Counted from the stretch's first letter, positions 17,905 through 28,442 are shown. The stretch: 64,000 bases of DNA from Xenorhabdus griffiniae (GCF_037265215.1 NZ_CP147737.1:4620001-4684000), one strand, 5' to 3'. The notes: a model not told the origin generated them from the letters alone. Numbers and translations are program-made.

Positions 17905-19980
17905 TTATTGACTGATGAGTGTCTTGAGCCTCTTATTAATCTGCTGTTTATCAAAAGGTTCCAGTGACTCACTTGGGGATAATCCCACAAGTTCTAATTG
18001 TTCTGCTTCATCTTCAGTCAGGAGTTTCTTTTTTCTCAACTTGAGCAAATAGTTCCAACTCCAAATGCCACCGGAATCTTCTGCCGGACATATGCCATTA
18101 CCTGCGGTCACTTCAGGCTGGATAATATCTTTTGGCAACACTTTCTCGACTGTTATTTGATGGAACCAATCATCGCCAAAGTCATATTGGTAGTTGAATT
18201 CATCGCCGGCTTCCTCCAGAAATGCACCGATGCACAATTGGTCATACTGTTCTTCTGGAATATCGATTCCTGCAAAACTAAAACTGAATAGATGAGAATT
18301 TTCCCAGCCCATAGCAGTTTGTATCACATCATGAAATTCACTGAGTGTGAGTTGATTGCTGACACGGAGCCGGCGCCATACGGCGGGTGTTGCATCGAAT
18401 AAACTCACTTTAACAACCAAACCTTGCGGCTCAATCTCTTCCTCTTGTTCCATGTAGAAATATTCAAAGCTGAGTTCAGACAAGGTATCAAATAAGGCAA
18501 ATTTCTTGCGATTTAATCCAGGATCTCTGAGGGCATAGGCCAAATCTAAATATTGCTCTACCAGATATGGCGCTTGTGGTGGCAATCTGTATTGTTCAAT
18601 TGAAGCGGAATAAGTCAGACGTTCAATAAACAGCTCGCGGTTTGCGTAGTAATAGAGCTTCAATAAATCCCTGGGTTTTTTCGCTTTCAACAGGCATTCT
18701 TCCGGCGCCAGCCAAGACAATATTAATGATGAACCCATGGTGATGCCAAGACGATTCTGATCCTGTCGCTTCAGATCAGCTTTATACCCGAACTTCTGGC
18801 TCCAGTGTTCAAGCTCAAATGCTTCTGGCTGTGTCCATTCGACGGGAAGTTGTGACAACCAATAAAGTGAGTTGAGATCGAGTGGGGTATGTTGATTTTG
18901 CTGGACTGAAAATATCCACGGTAAAATTTGTTGCAGCCAGTCAGGGGAGACCGGAGTAAAGTCAACATATGCTTCACTATTATTGCTCAACTCTTCAATC
19001 AGTTCGGGGATTGTGCTCTCAGGAGCAATATTCATAAAGCTTTCGCGGATACCAGATTTAAAATCTAGCATCATATTCATTTGATATTCTTGACCATCCA
19101 GTGTAATCGTCATCATCATGCTGGCACAGTCATTGCCATCAACATGAGTGACGTATAATTCGTGTATCTTCGCTGTTTCCCGCGGCTTACTGTGGTGCGA
19201 CATCGCCTTTTTTTTCCAACGCTTAAAACAGGAGTGAATGGCAGGATGGCGGTTAAATTGTGCACACAGATTGATCAGTTGCAGATAGGATAAGTTTGCC
19301 CATGCAGAAGAAGGGCAATCGTCCAATGTTTGCGCACAGGCAAGGGCGACGGGTTCTTCAAAGTATTGGGTGAGTAATAGCAGGGCATCGATACCCCATG
19401 AATGCTTGGCAACTTCCGCCAACAGATGAGATAAGGCTTCATGAGGAATGATGGATAGACCGTTTTCAAAAAAGTCAATAAATTCAATGCCAGAATGAAT
19501 TTCAAACTGCTTAAACAGTTGGTTCAAATTTAAGGATTTTTTAGGGAAAGTTGCTATGTTGGTGTCATCAGTAGATTGAGGCGCATCCAGTAGCTGGGTG
19601 ATGTCAGTTTTGATATGAAACTGATTTCTTTTCAGGACTGATACACATAACAACATGCATTCGCTATTAATTTCGAATTCTTCTTTGGTATTCAGCAAAA
19701 TTTGCTCAATGATCTCTTCGAACAATTGTTTAGTTTCAGCAGGCAATTTGTTTGCTGTTAATGCAAGTTCCGCTATGGCAACTTCAAGCCAATGGTTAAT
19801 ACTGTCTCCTATCTCCGTCATCGCTTCCTTGGGCAGCGCTAGCGCCAGGCTAATCAACAAGAAGACGTTTTCTGGATCGGAAAACCACTGTATCTGCTTT
19901 GGCGTTAAGGAGCGCTGTTTCTCGGAAGTATGAGCGTATTTTTCTATTGCAGATAACAATTTTTCAGGTGTTAATTTCAT
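17905..19980 (-). CDS. Large protein with C-terminal pRiA4b ORF-3-like domain
   Basis: This is a 691-residue cytoplasmic protein. Residues ~530-660 match the plasmid pRiA4b ORF-3 / TnpR-like family (VVKVSLFDATPAVWRRLRV, then WENSHLFSF, DEFNYQYDFGDDW and CPAEDSGG). The N-terminal ~500 residues are helical and not recognised. I use ATG 19980, with GAGGTTG 4-10 bases upstream, instead of the ORF's first codon at 19995. No catalytic residues can be named. It is transcribed against the fdh genes on both sides and together with dinJ-yafQ forms an insert between fdoI and fdhE. Confidence 0.6.
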   Translation of the reverse strand: MKLTPEKLLSAIEKYAHTSEKQRSLTPKQIQWFSDPENVFLLISLALALPKEAMTEIGDSINHWLEVAIAELALTANKLPAETKQLFEEIIEQILLNTKEEFEINSECMLLCVSVLKRNQFHIKTDITQLLDAPQSTDDTNIATFPKKSLNLNQLFKQFEIHSGIEFIDFFENGLSIIPHEALSHLLAEVAKHSWGIDALLLLTQYFEEPVALACAQTLDDCPSSAWANLSYLQLINLCAQFNRHPAIHSCFKRWKKKAMSHHSKPRETAKIHELYVTHVDGNDCASMMMTITLDGQEYQMNMMLDFKSGIRESFMNIAPESTIPELIEELSNNSEAYVDFTPVSPDWLQQILPWIFSVQQNQHTPLDLNSLYWLSQLPVEWTQPEAFELEHWSQKFGYKADLKRQDQNRLGITMGSSLILSWLAPEECLLKAKKPRDLLKLYYYANRELFIERLTYSASIEQYRLPPQAPYLVEQYLDLAYALRDPGLNRKKFALFDTLSELSFEYFYMEQEEEIEPQGLVVKVSLFDATPAVWRRLRVSNQLTLSEFHDVIQTAMGWENSHLFSFSFAGIDIPEEQYDQLCIGAFLEEAGDEFNYQYDFGDDWFHQITVEKVLPKDIIQPEVTAGNGICPAEDSGGIWSWNYLLKLRKKKLLTEDEAEQLELVGLSPSESLEPFDKQQINKRLKTLISQ

Positions 19981-20241
19981 TATCAACCTCTTCAATATAT
20001 CTATATTTCAACTAAGAAGAGTGCTGGTTATCACGCTGTCATATCCACCATTCCCCTTTAAGATTATTCAATAGTCTAACCTGAATTTTTGTGATGGCAG
20101 TAAGTTTGTGTTGAAATTTATCCACGTTACTGCTTTGTGGTTTGTAACTTGAAATCGATAGGATCTGGCAATGCCATTCCGCTGTTTGGCGGGGTAAGAT
20201 GGTTGGGGACTGACATTCAACATAACTGGAAGGTAAGATTC

Positions 20242-21126
20242 ATGAGTATTCGCATTGCCCCTATTCCCCCATTATTGTTTGCTAACCTGAAAACACTTTA
20301 CCAGCAGCGCGCTGAACGCCTGAAAACATTGGCAACCGAAAGCAATCCATTTGCAAGTTACCTGAATTTTGCGGCAGAAATTGCCCAGGCACAGCAAAAA
20401 GCGTGGTATGACAATCCGCTGGAGATAGAATTGGATGAGCTTCTTGGTCATTCCCAGCAAGAAATTCGTGTCCCATTGGATTGCAAAACATTGCACCGTA
20501 CCCAGCATTGGCAGAATATTCTGCACGCACTGATTGCAGAATTGCTGCCTACCGTACCTGAACATGTGAAACCTGCCCTCGAAAATCTGGCAAAAAATTC
20601 AGAACAAGAGTTAGAAGAGATGGCGAGTGCGCTGTTTAATAGTGAATTCAGCAAAGTTAGTGCTGATCAGGCGGTATTTGTCTGGGCAGCGTTATCTGTC
20701 TATTGGGCACAAATGGCCAGTTTGATCCCCGGCAAGGCACGGGCGGAATATGGAGAACATCGTCAGTTTTGCCCGATCTGTGGCAGTATGCCGGTTGCCA
20801 GTGTGGTGCAAATCGGCACTCACCAAGGGCTACGCTACTTGCATTGTAACCTGTGTGAAAGCGAGTGGCATGTTGTCCGTATCAAATGCAGTAACTGTGA
20901 ACAAAGTCGTGACCTGAGTTATTGGTCACTGGAGAGTGAGCAATCGGCAATCAAGGCAGAGAGTTGTGGTGATTGTGGTAGTTATCTCAAAATTCTGTAT
21001 CAGGAAAAAGATCCGAATATCGATGCTGTGGCCGATGATCTGGCGTCATTGATTCTGGATGCCAAAATGGAAGAAGAAGGTTTTGCCCGCAGTAGCCTGA
21101 ACCCTTTTTTGTTTCCTAACGAATAA
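20242..21126 (+). CDS. fdhE: Formate dehydrogenase accessory protein FdhE
   Basis: FdhE is a cytoplasmic rubredoxin-like maturation factor that binds the catalytic subunit of formate dehydrogenase. The 294-residue protein has the paired zinc/iron cysteine motifs [23 protein letters not shown] and CGDCGSY, and the C-terminal SSLNPFLF. From memory of E. coli FdhE, about 14 residues are missing just after the N-terminal MSIRI segment. ATG 20242 has GGAAGG upstream; an extended frame from 20137 is probably untranslated leader. It is followed by selA after 16 bases. Confidence 0.94.
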   Translation: MSIRIAPIPPLLFANLKTLYQQRAERLKTLATESNPFASYLNFAAEIAQAQQKAWYDNPLEIELDELLGHSQQEIRVPLDCKTLHRTQHWQNILHALIAELLPTVPEHVKPALENLAKNSEQELEEMASALFNSEFSKVSADQAVFVWAALSVYWAQMASLIPGKARAEYGEHRQFCPICGSMPVASVVQIGTHQGLRYLHCNLCESEWHVVRIKCSNCEQSRDLSYWSLESEQSAIKAESCGDCGSYLKILYQEKDPNIDAVADDLASLILDAKMEEEGFARSSLNPFLFPNE

Positions 21127-21142
21127 ATGGGGTGGGGAAGCG

Positions 21143-22537
21143 ATGACACAAGCAATCAACTCGCTGTACCGCCAATTACCCTCCATTGACAGATTGTTGC
21201 GGGAGCCAGAAATCACCTCGTTGGTTGCGTCATATGGACAGACGCAAGTGGTGGAGATATTGCGGGACATGCAAGAACAGGCGCGATTTAATATTCGTGA
21301 ATATCAGACCTTGCCAGAGTGGAGTGACGATTGGGCTGCATTATTGCAGCGAAGATTGGACAAGGTTCAAGCAACTGCCTTGAAACCCGTTTTTAACTTG
21401 AGCGGAACGGTGCTTCATACCAATTTGGGCCGTGCATTGTTAGCGGAATCAGCAATTGAAGCCGTGACACAGGCAATGCGTTCGCCGGTCACGTTGGAAT
21501 ATTCTCTTGATGGTGCTAGTCGCGGGCACCGTGATCGCGCATTGGCTGATTTACTCTGTACGTTAACAGGGGCAGAAGATGCCTGCATCATCAACAATAA
21601 TGCCGCCGCCGTTTTACTGGTGTTGGCAACAGTGGCGCAAGGCAAAGAGGTTGTTATTTCCCGCGGTGAATTGGTAGAGATTGGCGGGGCGTTCCGTATT
21701 CCTGACGTGATGGTGCAAGCAGGCTGTCGTTTGGTGGAAGTGGGAACAACTAACCGAACGCATTTAAAAGATTATCAGCGGGTAATCAATTCTGATACCG
21801 GTTTGTTGATGAAGGTGCATACCAGTAATTACAGTATTGAAGGCTTCACCGCTGAAGTATCGGCAGAAGCCTTGGCGACGCTGGGTATGGCATCCCAAAT
21901 CCCGACAGCCATCGATCTTGGCAGTGGCTCCATGATCGATATGACACAGTATGGTTTGCCGGCTGAACCGATGCCCCAGGATTACCTGAACCATGGTATC
22001 GATTTGGTGACCTTTTCTGGTGATAAATTATTGGGTGGCCCGCAAGCTGGCATTATTGTTGGCAAAAAACAGTGGATAGACGCTATCCAGCAGCATCCCC
22101 TAAAACGCGCATTGCGGGCAGACAAAATGACGTTGGCGGCACTGGAAGCCACTTTGCGTCTCTACCAACACCCTGAGCAACTTCGCCAGAACTTACCGAC
22201 TTTGCGCCTGCTGACTCGTACACAGGGTGAAATCCGTGATATGGCGCAACGGCTCATTCCTCAACTTCAGGCATATTACAGCGAAAAATTTATTGTTCGT
22301 GATGAACCTTGCTATTCCCAAATTGGCAGTGGTTCTTTGCCAGTGGATCGGTTGCCCAGTTGGTCGCTGACTTTTACTGCCATCGATGGTCGTGGCAGCA
22401 CATTGGAAAATTTGGCTCACCAATGGCGCAATTTGAAAAAACCGGTGATTGGGCGTCTGTATGATGGGCGGTTATGGCTGGATCTGCGTTGCCTGGAAGA
22501 TGGAAATGCATTATTGCGGGCACTTTTGCTGTTATAA
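21143..22537 (+). CDS. selA: L-seryl-tRNA(Sec) selenium transferase
   Basis: SelA is a PLP enzyme that converts seryl-tRNA(Sec) to selenocysteyl-tRNA(Sec) using selenophosphate. The 464-residue product keeps the N-terminal tRNA-binding domain ([12 protein letters not shown]), HTNLGRALL, the NNNAAAVLL segment and the PLP lysine in [15 protein letters not shown]. Length and order match the E. coli enzyme. It is transcribed with fdhE upstream and selB 18 bases downstream, so Sec synthesis, decoding and a selenoenzyme maturation factor are co-expressed. Confidence 0.96.
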   Translation: MTQAINSLYRQLPSIDRLLREPEITSLVASYGQTQVVEILRDMQEQARFNIREYQTLPEWSDDWAALLQRRLDKVQATALKPVFNLSGTVLHTNLGRALLAESAIEAVTQAMRSPVTLEYSLDGASRGHRDRALADLLCTLTGAEDACIINNNAAAVLLVLATVAQGKEVVISRGELVEIGGAFRIPDVMVQAGCRLVEVGTTNRTHLKDYQRVINSDTGLLMKVHTSNYSIEGFTAEVSAEALATLGMASQIPTAIDLGSGSMIDMTQYGLPAEPMPQDYLNHGIDLVTFSGDKLLGGPQAGIIVGKKQWIDAIQQHPLKRALRADKMTLAALEATLRLYQHPEQLRQNLPTLRLLTRTQGEIRDMAQRLIPQLQAYYSEKFIVRDEPCYSQIGSGSLPVDRLPSWSLTFTAIDGRGSTLENLAHQWRNLKKPVIGRLYDGRLWLDLRCLEDGNALLRALLLL

Positions 22538-22555
22538 GAAATAGGCTTGATAACT

Positions 22556-24445
22556 ATGATTTTTGCCACAGCGGGACATGTTGATCACGGTAAAACGACG
22601 CTCATTCGAGCGATCACGGGGGTTGATACTACCCATTTGCCGGAAGAGAAAAAACGCGGGATGACTATCGATCTTGGTTATGCCTACTGGCCGCAGCCAG
22701 ATGGATCTTCGGTGGGGTTTGTCGATGTGCCCGGACATGAAAAATTCCTGCCGAATATGTTAGCGGGGATGGGTGGAATAGATCATATCCTGCTGGTTGT
22801 CGCTTGTGATGATGGTGTCATGGCTCAGACACGGGAACATCTGGCAATTTTGCGTTTGATTGGGCGACCTGATATTACGGTTGTATTGACCAAAGCGGAT
22901 AGCGTCGAACAAGCACGGATTGAGGAAGTCCGGCAACAAGTCGGGCAATTATTAGCATCACAAGGTTGGCAATCGGTGCCTTTGTTTATAACGGCAGCCG
23001 CCATAAAAGAAGGCATTATCCCACTAAGAGAGCATTTGCAGTCTATTCACCAGTCTTATGCTATCCATCAAGTTCACTTCCGGCAAAATCCACAACATGA
23101 AAAATTACAGCAACGCTTTCGTTTGGCTATCGATCGCGTTTTTACTATTAAAGGTGCCGGGTTGGTTGTCACCGGAACGGCGTTAGCGGGAAGTGTCAAT
23201 GTTGGCGATATGTTATGGCTGACTGGCAGTGATCAAAGCGTGAGAGTACGTGGCTTGCGCGCCCAGAATCAACTCGTTCAATGTGCTACAGCGGGACAGC
23301 GTATCGCATTGAATATTGTGGGAGATATCAGCAAAGAGCAAATTTCCCGTGGCGACTGGTTGTTATTACAAAAACCCTCGTTTGTGGCTGAAAAAGTGTT
23401 AGTCGAAATTGAAGCGGATTTACCGCTGCAAAACTGGCAATCTCTCCATATCCATCATGCCACCAGCCATATCACCGGCAGAATTTCTATCCTGAACTCG
23501 CTAACCGCTACGCCAATATTGGCTGAGCTGACGCTGGATCGTCCTTTGTGGCTGGTGGAAAATGATCGCCTGGTACTGCGTGATATCAGTGCCAGAAAAA
23601 CGCTGGCTGGGGCACGAGTCGTTAGCTTAAATTCCCCGCGCAGAGGGAAACGCCAGCCTGAATTTCTTCATTGGTTATCCCAACTGGCCCGAACGAGCAG
23701 CCATCTGGAAAATCTCACCTTATATTTAACACGTGGTGCCCTGTTACTTAGCCACTTTGCCTGGGCACGCCAGTTGACAGAAAGTCAGCTCAACAACTTG
23801 TTGGTTGGGATGGAGGTGATGGTTGCGGGTGATTGGGTATTATCACTACATCATGTAGCGCAGGCAGAACAAAAGCTATTGCAGACTGTCGTGGAATACC
23901 ACGAAAAACACCCTGATCAATTGGGCGTGGGTAAGGCGCGTTTGAAACGAATGGCTTTGCCGACACTGGATGACATGCTGGTTTATAAACTTATCAATCG
24001 GCTATTGGAACAAGAAGTGCTAAAACAAACCCATGGTTGGTTGCATTTGCCTGAGCATGGATTGATGTTTACCCCAGAGCAGGCGTGTTTGTGGTTAAAA
24101 GCAGAGCCTTATTTTAAAACGGAAGCGTGGTGGGTGCGCGATTTAGCAACTGAAATGGGGGAAGATGAAGAGGTCATACGTCGTCTTTTGCGAAAAGCGG
24201 CACAATTAGGACTCGTTATCGCCATTGTGTCTGATCGTTATTACCACCGACAGCAGATTCAGCAGCTTGCTGATTTAATTCGCAACTATTCTCAGACTAA
24301 GGGCGGCATAACAGCAATCGATTTTCGAGATGAATTGGGGATTGGCCGGAAACTGGCGATTCAAATACTGGAATACTTTGATCATACGGGATTTACCCGC
24401 AGGAAAGCGAATTTGCATGTTCTACGGGATGAGGGCATTTTTTAG
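22556..24445 (+). CDS. selB: Selenocysteine-specific elongation factor SelB
   Basis: SelB binds Sec-tRNA, GTP and the mRNA SECIS. The 629-residue protein has G-motifs GHVDHGKT (G1), the DVPGHE switch II and TKAD, then EF-Tu-like domains 2-3. Four C-terminal winged helices bind the hairpin (for example LGIGRKLAIQILEYFD). I start at ATG 22556, giving the MIFATAGHVDHGK N-terminus; TTG 22547 is an upstream alternative. The client mRNA in this window is fdoG. Confidence 0.96.
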   Translation: MIFATAGHVDHGKTTLIRAITGVDTTHLPEEKKRGMTIDLGYAYWPQPDGSSVGFVDVPGHEKFLPNMLAGMGGIDHILLVVACDDGVMAQTREHLAILRLIGRPDITVVLTKADSVEQARIEEVRQQVGQLLASQGWQSVPLFITAAAIKEGIIPLREHLQSIHQSYAIHQVHFRQNPQHEKLQQRFRLAIDRVFTIKGAGLVVTGTALAGSVNVGDMLWLTGSDQSVRVRGLRAQNQLVQCATAGQRIALNIVGDISKEQISRGDWLLLQKPSFVAEKVLVEIEADLPLQNWQSLHIHHATSHITGRISILNSLTATPILAELTLDRPLWLVENDRLVLRDISARKTLAGARVVSLNSPRRGKRQPEFLHWLSQLARTSSHLENLTLYLTRGALLLSHFAWARQLTESQLNNLLVGMEVMVAGDWVLSLHHVAQAEQKLLQTVVEYHEKHPDQLGVGKARLKRMALPTLDDMLVYKLINRLLEQEVLKQTHGWLHLPEHGLMFTPEQACLWLKAEPYFKTEAWWVRDLATEMGEDEEVIRRLLRKAAQLGLVIAIVSDRYYHRQQIQQLADLIRNYSQTKGGITAIDFRDELGIGRKLAIQILEYFDHTGFTRRKANLHVLRDEGIF

Positions 24446-24529
24446 TATTTTATTTACAGTATCTCTGACAATCTGTGCTATTTTTCATCGGGTTGGCAAA
24501 CTGAACTCATGTGTGGAATTCAATAGAGT

Positions 24530-26179
24530 ATGAAAAAGAAGATAATCTCGAGGATTTATCTTGGATTGTTGTTGATTGCTTCCTTGATATTAGTGTTTGA
24601 GAAAGGTGGAGATATTTATCCTGCACTGGTGTCTGTCGGCGTATTCGGCATCATCTTTGGCCTGGCTTTTTTAGTTTCAGCGCGTTGGTTATTTTCGGTA
24701 GTGTTAACTGGCACGTTATTTATCATCCTAAAATTCCTCAACCAGATAAAAATCCATTACTACAAAGAACAACTGATGTTTTCTGATTTGAATGTGATGT
24801 TAGATCCATCAAATCAGGAGACTTTACGCCATTATTGGCTGGCAGGTATTGCTGTAGTGGCTATGCTTATCTGGTTGATATTCAACATGATATTGAGCTG
24901 GAAAATAGTCCCTTCTGCGCGTGGGATAAAATGGCGCTTCGCCAGTATCGTTTTGATGGTCGTGAGTACCTGGGGTATCAATCTCACAGTTAGTGCCTAT
25001 CATGCGCAATGGCAAGGGGAATTACCGAAGGGGCGGGGAACGGTGACTAATATGGTAATGTCTGCCTCGGATGCCCAATATCAGCCGCCAAAATTTGGTT
25101 CATCTGCTGATTATTTCTTGCAGCAGGCGAAACAAGTAACGTTGCCTGAACCTCAGTCAGAGGTTAAACCCGATGTGGTTGTCTTGCTGCAAGAATCCAC
25201 GGTCAATCCCCATATTTACCAATTACCTGCCAAAGTGCAGTTGCCCGATCTTTACATGTTCCGGCGTGATGCGGGTGTCAGTGCCCAAAGTCCACTCAGG
25301 GTACAAACCTTTGGTGGTGGAACCTGGTTATCTGAATTCTCCGTTTTAACCGGATTGAATACGGATGATTTTGGTTCACGTAAAAATGCGGTGTTTTATT
25401 TTGTCGTTGATCACCTGAAAAACAGCCTGTTCCGTGCAATGAAAGATAATGGCTATTACACCGTTGTTCTGACACCGTTTAATAAGTCTGCTTACCATGC
25501 GGGACATGCTTACAAGACACTGGGTGTTGATCGAATTATCCAACCGCAGGAGTTAGGGTATCCTGCTGACATGGATGAAAATTTGTGGAAAATTCCAACA
25601 CAAGATATGTTGTCTTATGTGAAAACTATCCTGGCTAAGGAAACAGACAAGCCGATTTTTATTTTCTCTCTCACCATGTATGAACATGGTCCTTATGAAG
25701 AGAGCCATCATGATGATTATGGCTTGGCTGGCAATGTTGACTCGGCAACAGCGACAGGTAAGTTTAGCCATTATATGGAAAAAATTGTGGCCTCTGATCC
25801 TGCCATCAGGGATTTCAGTGAATTCGTTGCTAATCGCGATAAGCCTACCGTTTTCCTCTATTTTGGTGATCATCAACCGAACATCAATTTTGGTCACTAT
25901 AATTCTCCGCTGCCTGATCCAGCACATGTGACTCAGTTTACTCTGCGGGATAACCTGAAACAGGGTGAGTCCATAACAACGGGCAAACTGACCGATATCT
26001 CTTTCCTCGGCGGGATCATTCTGGAACGGGCCCGTTTGTCAGCGCCAGCGTTTTACCAAGCAAATATGATCATGCGCCATTTATGTGATGGTGCTTTGAA
26101 TGATTGTCAGGATAGTGCATTGGTAGAGAGTTATAAGCATTATATTTATCAGCAGTTGGAAGCGGCAGGTAAGGAATAA
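24530..26179 (+). CDS. LTA-synthase-type membrane sulfatase/phosphotransferase
   Basis: This is a 549-residue inner-membrane protein of the alkaline phosphatase superfamily. Four or five N-terminal helices (~8-150) are followed by a periplasmic sulfatase-fold domain. Active-site features are an early acidic metal ligand near VVVLLQES, the Thr nucleophile in GGGTWLSEFSVLTG, the YEHGPY histidine and the FGDHQPN metal site near the end. Related enzymes transfer phosphoglycerol or phosphoethanolamine to membrane glycans; the exact substrate is unknown. It starts 84 bases after selB and may be independent. Confidence 0.8.
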   Translation: MKKKIISRIYLGLLLIASLILVFEKGGDIYPALVSVGVFGIIFGLAFLVSARWLFSVVLTGTLFIILKFLNQIKIHYYKEQLMFSDLNVMLDPSNQETLRHYWLAGIAVVAMLIWLIFNMILSWKIVPSARGIKWRFASIVLMVVSTWGINLTVSAYHAQWQGELPKGRGTVTNMVMSASDAQYQPPKFGSSADYFLQQAKQVTLPEPQSEVKPDVVVLLQESTVNPHIYQLPAKVQLPDLYMFRRDAGVSAQSPLRVQTFGGGTWLSEFSVLTGLNTDDFGSRKNAVFYFVVDHLKNSLFRAMKDNGYYTVVLTPFNKSAYHAGHAYKTLGVDRIIQPQELGYPADMDENLWKIPTQDMLSYVKTILAKETDKPIFIFSLTMYEHGPYEESHHDDYGLAGNVDSATATGKFSHYMEKIVASDPAIRDFSEFVANRDKPTVFLYFGDHQPNINFGHYNSPLPDPAHVTQFTLRDNLKQGESITTGKLTDISFLGGIILERARLSAPAFYQANMIMRHLCDGALNDCQDSALVESYKHYIYQQLEAAGKE

Positions 26180-26183
26180 TGTT

Positions 26184-26219
26184 ATCCCTTCTGTCGGTGA
26201 TGCTGCTGACAGAAGGGAT
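26184..26219. terminator. Convergent-gene hairpin, candidate bidirectional terminator
   Basis: The perfect 12-bp arms atcccttctgtc and gacagaagggat surround a 12-base loop, between two convergent genes. There is no clear T-run on either side. Confidence 0.5.
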
Positions 26220-26265
26220 GTGTTATCGAATACCGCTACAATATGGGAACTATGTGTGAAACCAT

Positions 26266-26925
26266 TTAGTTATTTGTGGCGGTGATGCGATAAGCGCAGC
26301 GTCGGTGACCACTCAGGATATATTCGGTTCTTTCCACATTGGCTTGCAGTATCTCCCGAAACAGTTTCAACTCTGTCCGACAAAAACCCTGACACAATTT
26401 GGCGGCGGCACAAATTGGACAATGGTTTTCAAAAAACAAAATAGCGCCATTTTCCTCAACAGAATAATGAGCCATATAACCTTCTCGGCAGCGAATCGAA
26501 ACCAGACGCTCAACCTTCTCCTGTAACCCAGTGGCACCTTCCATCGCCTTTTTATAGTTGGAAAAAGCCTCTTTTTCACGGGCGCTGATAATCAAATCCA
26601 TAGCATCTTCACCCAACTGATTATGGATAATCGAGATCAGTTGTGTTGTTAACTCTGCGTGAGCATCAGGAAATTTGGCATGGCCTTTCTCTGTGATATG
26701 CCAGAGCTGTACTGGACGTCCAACCCCCCTTGTTTCTGATTTTGCTTCAACTAACCCCTCTTTAGCCATTTTCACAAATTGCTGACGGGCTGCTTCTCCA
26801 GTTGTTCCCAATAATTTGCCGGCATCAGAGGCTTGTAAGGCACCTTGAGTTTTTAGCAATATTAATAGCTTTTCACTCACTGTTTGCCCTACGATTATAC
26901 TATTTTCCAAGTCATCGCTTGACAT
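26266..26925 (-). CDS. Winged-helix regulator with Cys-rich (Fe-S-like) C-terminal domain
   Basis: This 219-residue regulator has an N-terminal winged helix (~15-75) with GEAARQQFVKMAKEG as recognition region and a GVGRPVQLW wing. The C-terminal part carries Cys169, Cys172, Cys178 and Cys182 (CPICAAAKLCQGFC) and Cys210 (HRRCAY). The arrangement recalls SufR/DeoR-like regulators that hold an Fe-S cluster, but cluster binding is not shown here. It is divergent from the MFS exporter at 27017 and probably controls it. The divergent region is short (about 90 bases). Confidence 0.7.
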   Translation of the reverse strand: MSSDDLENSIIVGQTVSEKLLILLKTQGALQASDAGKLLGTTGEAARQQFVKMAKEGLVEAKSETRGVGRPVQLWHITEKGHAKFPDAHAELTTQLISIIHNQLGEDAMDLIISAREKEAFSNYKKAMEGATGLQEKVERLVSIRCREGYMAHYSVEENGAILFFENHCPICAAAKLCQGFCRTELKLFREILQANVERTEYILSGHRRCAYRITATNN

Positions 26926-27016
26926 ATTGTTGATCCCGACATTAATTTATTCCAAGATTTATCTTGTTTAATTTAGCGTAAGACTTTTCACAACTCAACC
27001 GGTGTTCAGGGCAAAA

Positions 27017-28432
27017 ATGATGATAATGACTGAGGAAAGCCGCTGGAGGGATCTGTTTTCCAGCAAAAATGCACCGAGTGCGATAGCACTTTCATTAGGC
27101 GTGGTATTGATGGCAATTAATACCTTAATTGCGATTACGATTCTGCCTTCTGTCGTCAGTGATATTGGAGGATTAAATCTTTATGCCTGGAATACGACAT
27201 TGTTTGTCGTGGCATCGATTATTGGTTCCGTTCTTTCTGCGAGATTGTTGAGTGCATTGGGTGCAAGAAACGCTTATCTGATTGCATCAATGGTCTTTTT
27301 TATCGGTAGCTTACTCTGTACTCTTGCACCAACAATGGAAGTGATGTTGGTTGGCAGAACCATTCAGGGTCTGGGTGGTGGATTTCTGTTCGCTCTTTCC
27401 TATTTGATGATTAATCTCGTCTTTGCTCAATCACTTTGGCCGCGAGCTATCGCACTGGTTTCGGGAATGTGGGGTGTAGCGACTTTAATCGGGCCGGCTA
27501 TTGGCGGTGTTTTTGCTGAGATGGATGCATGGCGTTACGCTTTTGGCATTATGCTTCCCATTATTCTGTCTTATGCTGTATTTACCTGCCTGATTTTACC
27601 TAAAACAGAGGTGCAGAATAAAACCAAAACAGCACTGCCCGTTGTGCAATTGATTCTGTTATCAGCCGCGGTACTGGTGGTTTCTTCTGGCAGTTTGTCA
27701 CCAGATGTTCGGTTCAACATTCTCGGCATTGTTGCAGCTGTGATATTCATCTTTTTATTGATCATTTATGAGCGTAGAGCTTCAGTCAGGTTATTGCCTG
27801 AACATTCCCTAAGCTTACGTTCTCCTCATTTGGTCTTATTCACTACCCTATTTCTATTAGTAGTGGGTTTATCGGGGGATGTTTTTATTCCCTATTTTCT
27901 GCAAATTCTGCATGGGCAATCCCCTTTTGTTTCTGGTTACATGGTTGCGTCCGTGGCAATGGGTTGGACTATAGGAGAAGTACTCAGTGCTAGCTGGAAA
28001 GGGACAAAAATGCGGTTTGCGATTATCAGTGGGCCTGTCTTCATGTTGGTTGGTATGTTGCTGCTGCTTGTGTTGCTGCCATCCCAGTCAGCAGGGGAAC
28101 GGCAGATTATACTACCGATAATCCTGGGATTGGGGATGTTTGGTTTTGGGGTTGGATTCGGCTGGCCCCATCTTTTGACGCTCATTTTACAGGTTTCCCG
28201 TGATGCGGATAAAAGCATCGCCGGTTCATCCATTACTACCATACAGTTATTTGCCTCTGCATTTGGTTCTGCATTGGGGGGAATGACCGTCAATTTATTT
28301 GGATTTTATCAGCCTGGAGGCGTTGAAGGGGCTGCTTCTTCTGCTTATTGGCTATTTTTACTCTTTTCCCTTGCACCAATATTGGCATTATTAACAGCAT
28401 TTCAATCAGCGAAAATTAAGGCAGAGGAATAA
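27017..28432 (+). CDS. MFS exporter, DHA2-like (about 14 helices)
   Basis: This 471-residue transporter has the MFS signatures: motif A-like ARLLSALGARNAYLI between helices 2 and 3, GRTIQGLGGG (motif B) and GPAIGG (motif C of proton-driven exporters), then repeated hydrophobic helices to the end. The fold fits drug/proton antiporters; the substrate is unknown. I start at ATG 27017 (AGGG upstream), rather than GTG 27002. It is divergent from the Cys-rich regulator and followed by a terminator. Confidence 0.8.
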   Translation: MMIMTEESRWRDLFSSKNAPSAIALSLGVVLMAINTLIAITILPSVVSDIGGLNLYAWNTTLFVVASIIGSVLSARLLSALGARNAYLIASMVFFIGSLLCTLAPTMEVMLVGRTIQGLGGGFLFALSYLMINLVFAQSLWPRAIALVSGMWGVATLIGPAIGGVFAEMDAWRYAFGIMLPIILSYAVFTCLILPKTEVQNKTKTALPVVQLILLSAAVLVVSSGSLSPDVRFNILGIVAAVIFIFLLIIYERRASVRLLPEHSLSLRSPHLVLFTTLFLLVVGLSGDVFIPYFLQILHGQSPFVSGYMVASVAMGWTIGEVLSASWKGTKMRFAIISGPVFMLVGMLLLLVLLPSQSAGERQIILPIILGLGMFGFGVGFGWPHLLTLILQVSRDADKSIAGSSITTIQLFASAFGSALGGMTVNLFGFYQPGGVEGAASSAYWLFLLFSLAPILALLTAFQSAKIKAEE

Positions 28433-28442
28433 ATTTATTATC

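Noticed and set aside
25553..25927. 124-codon minus-strand frame inside the sulfatase gene
   Set aside because: Shadow of a well-supported gene; no ribosome-binding site or family pattern.
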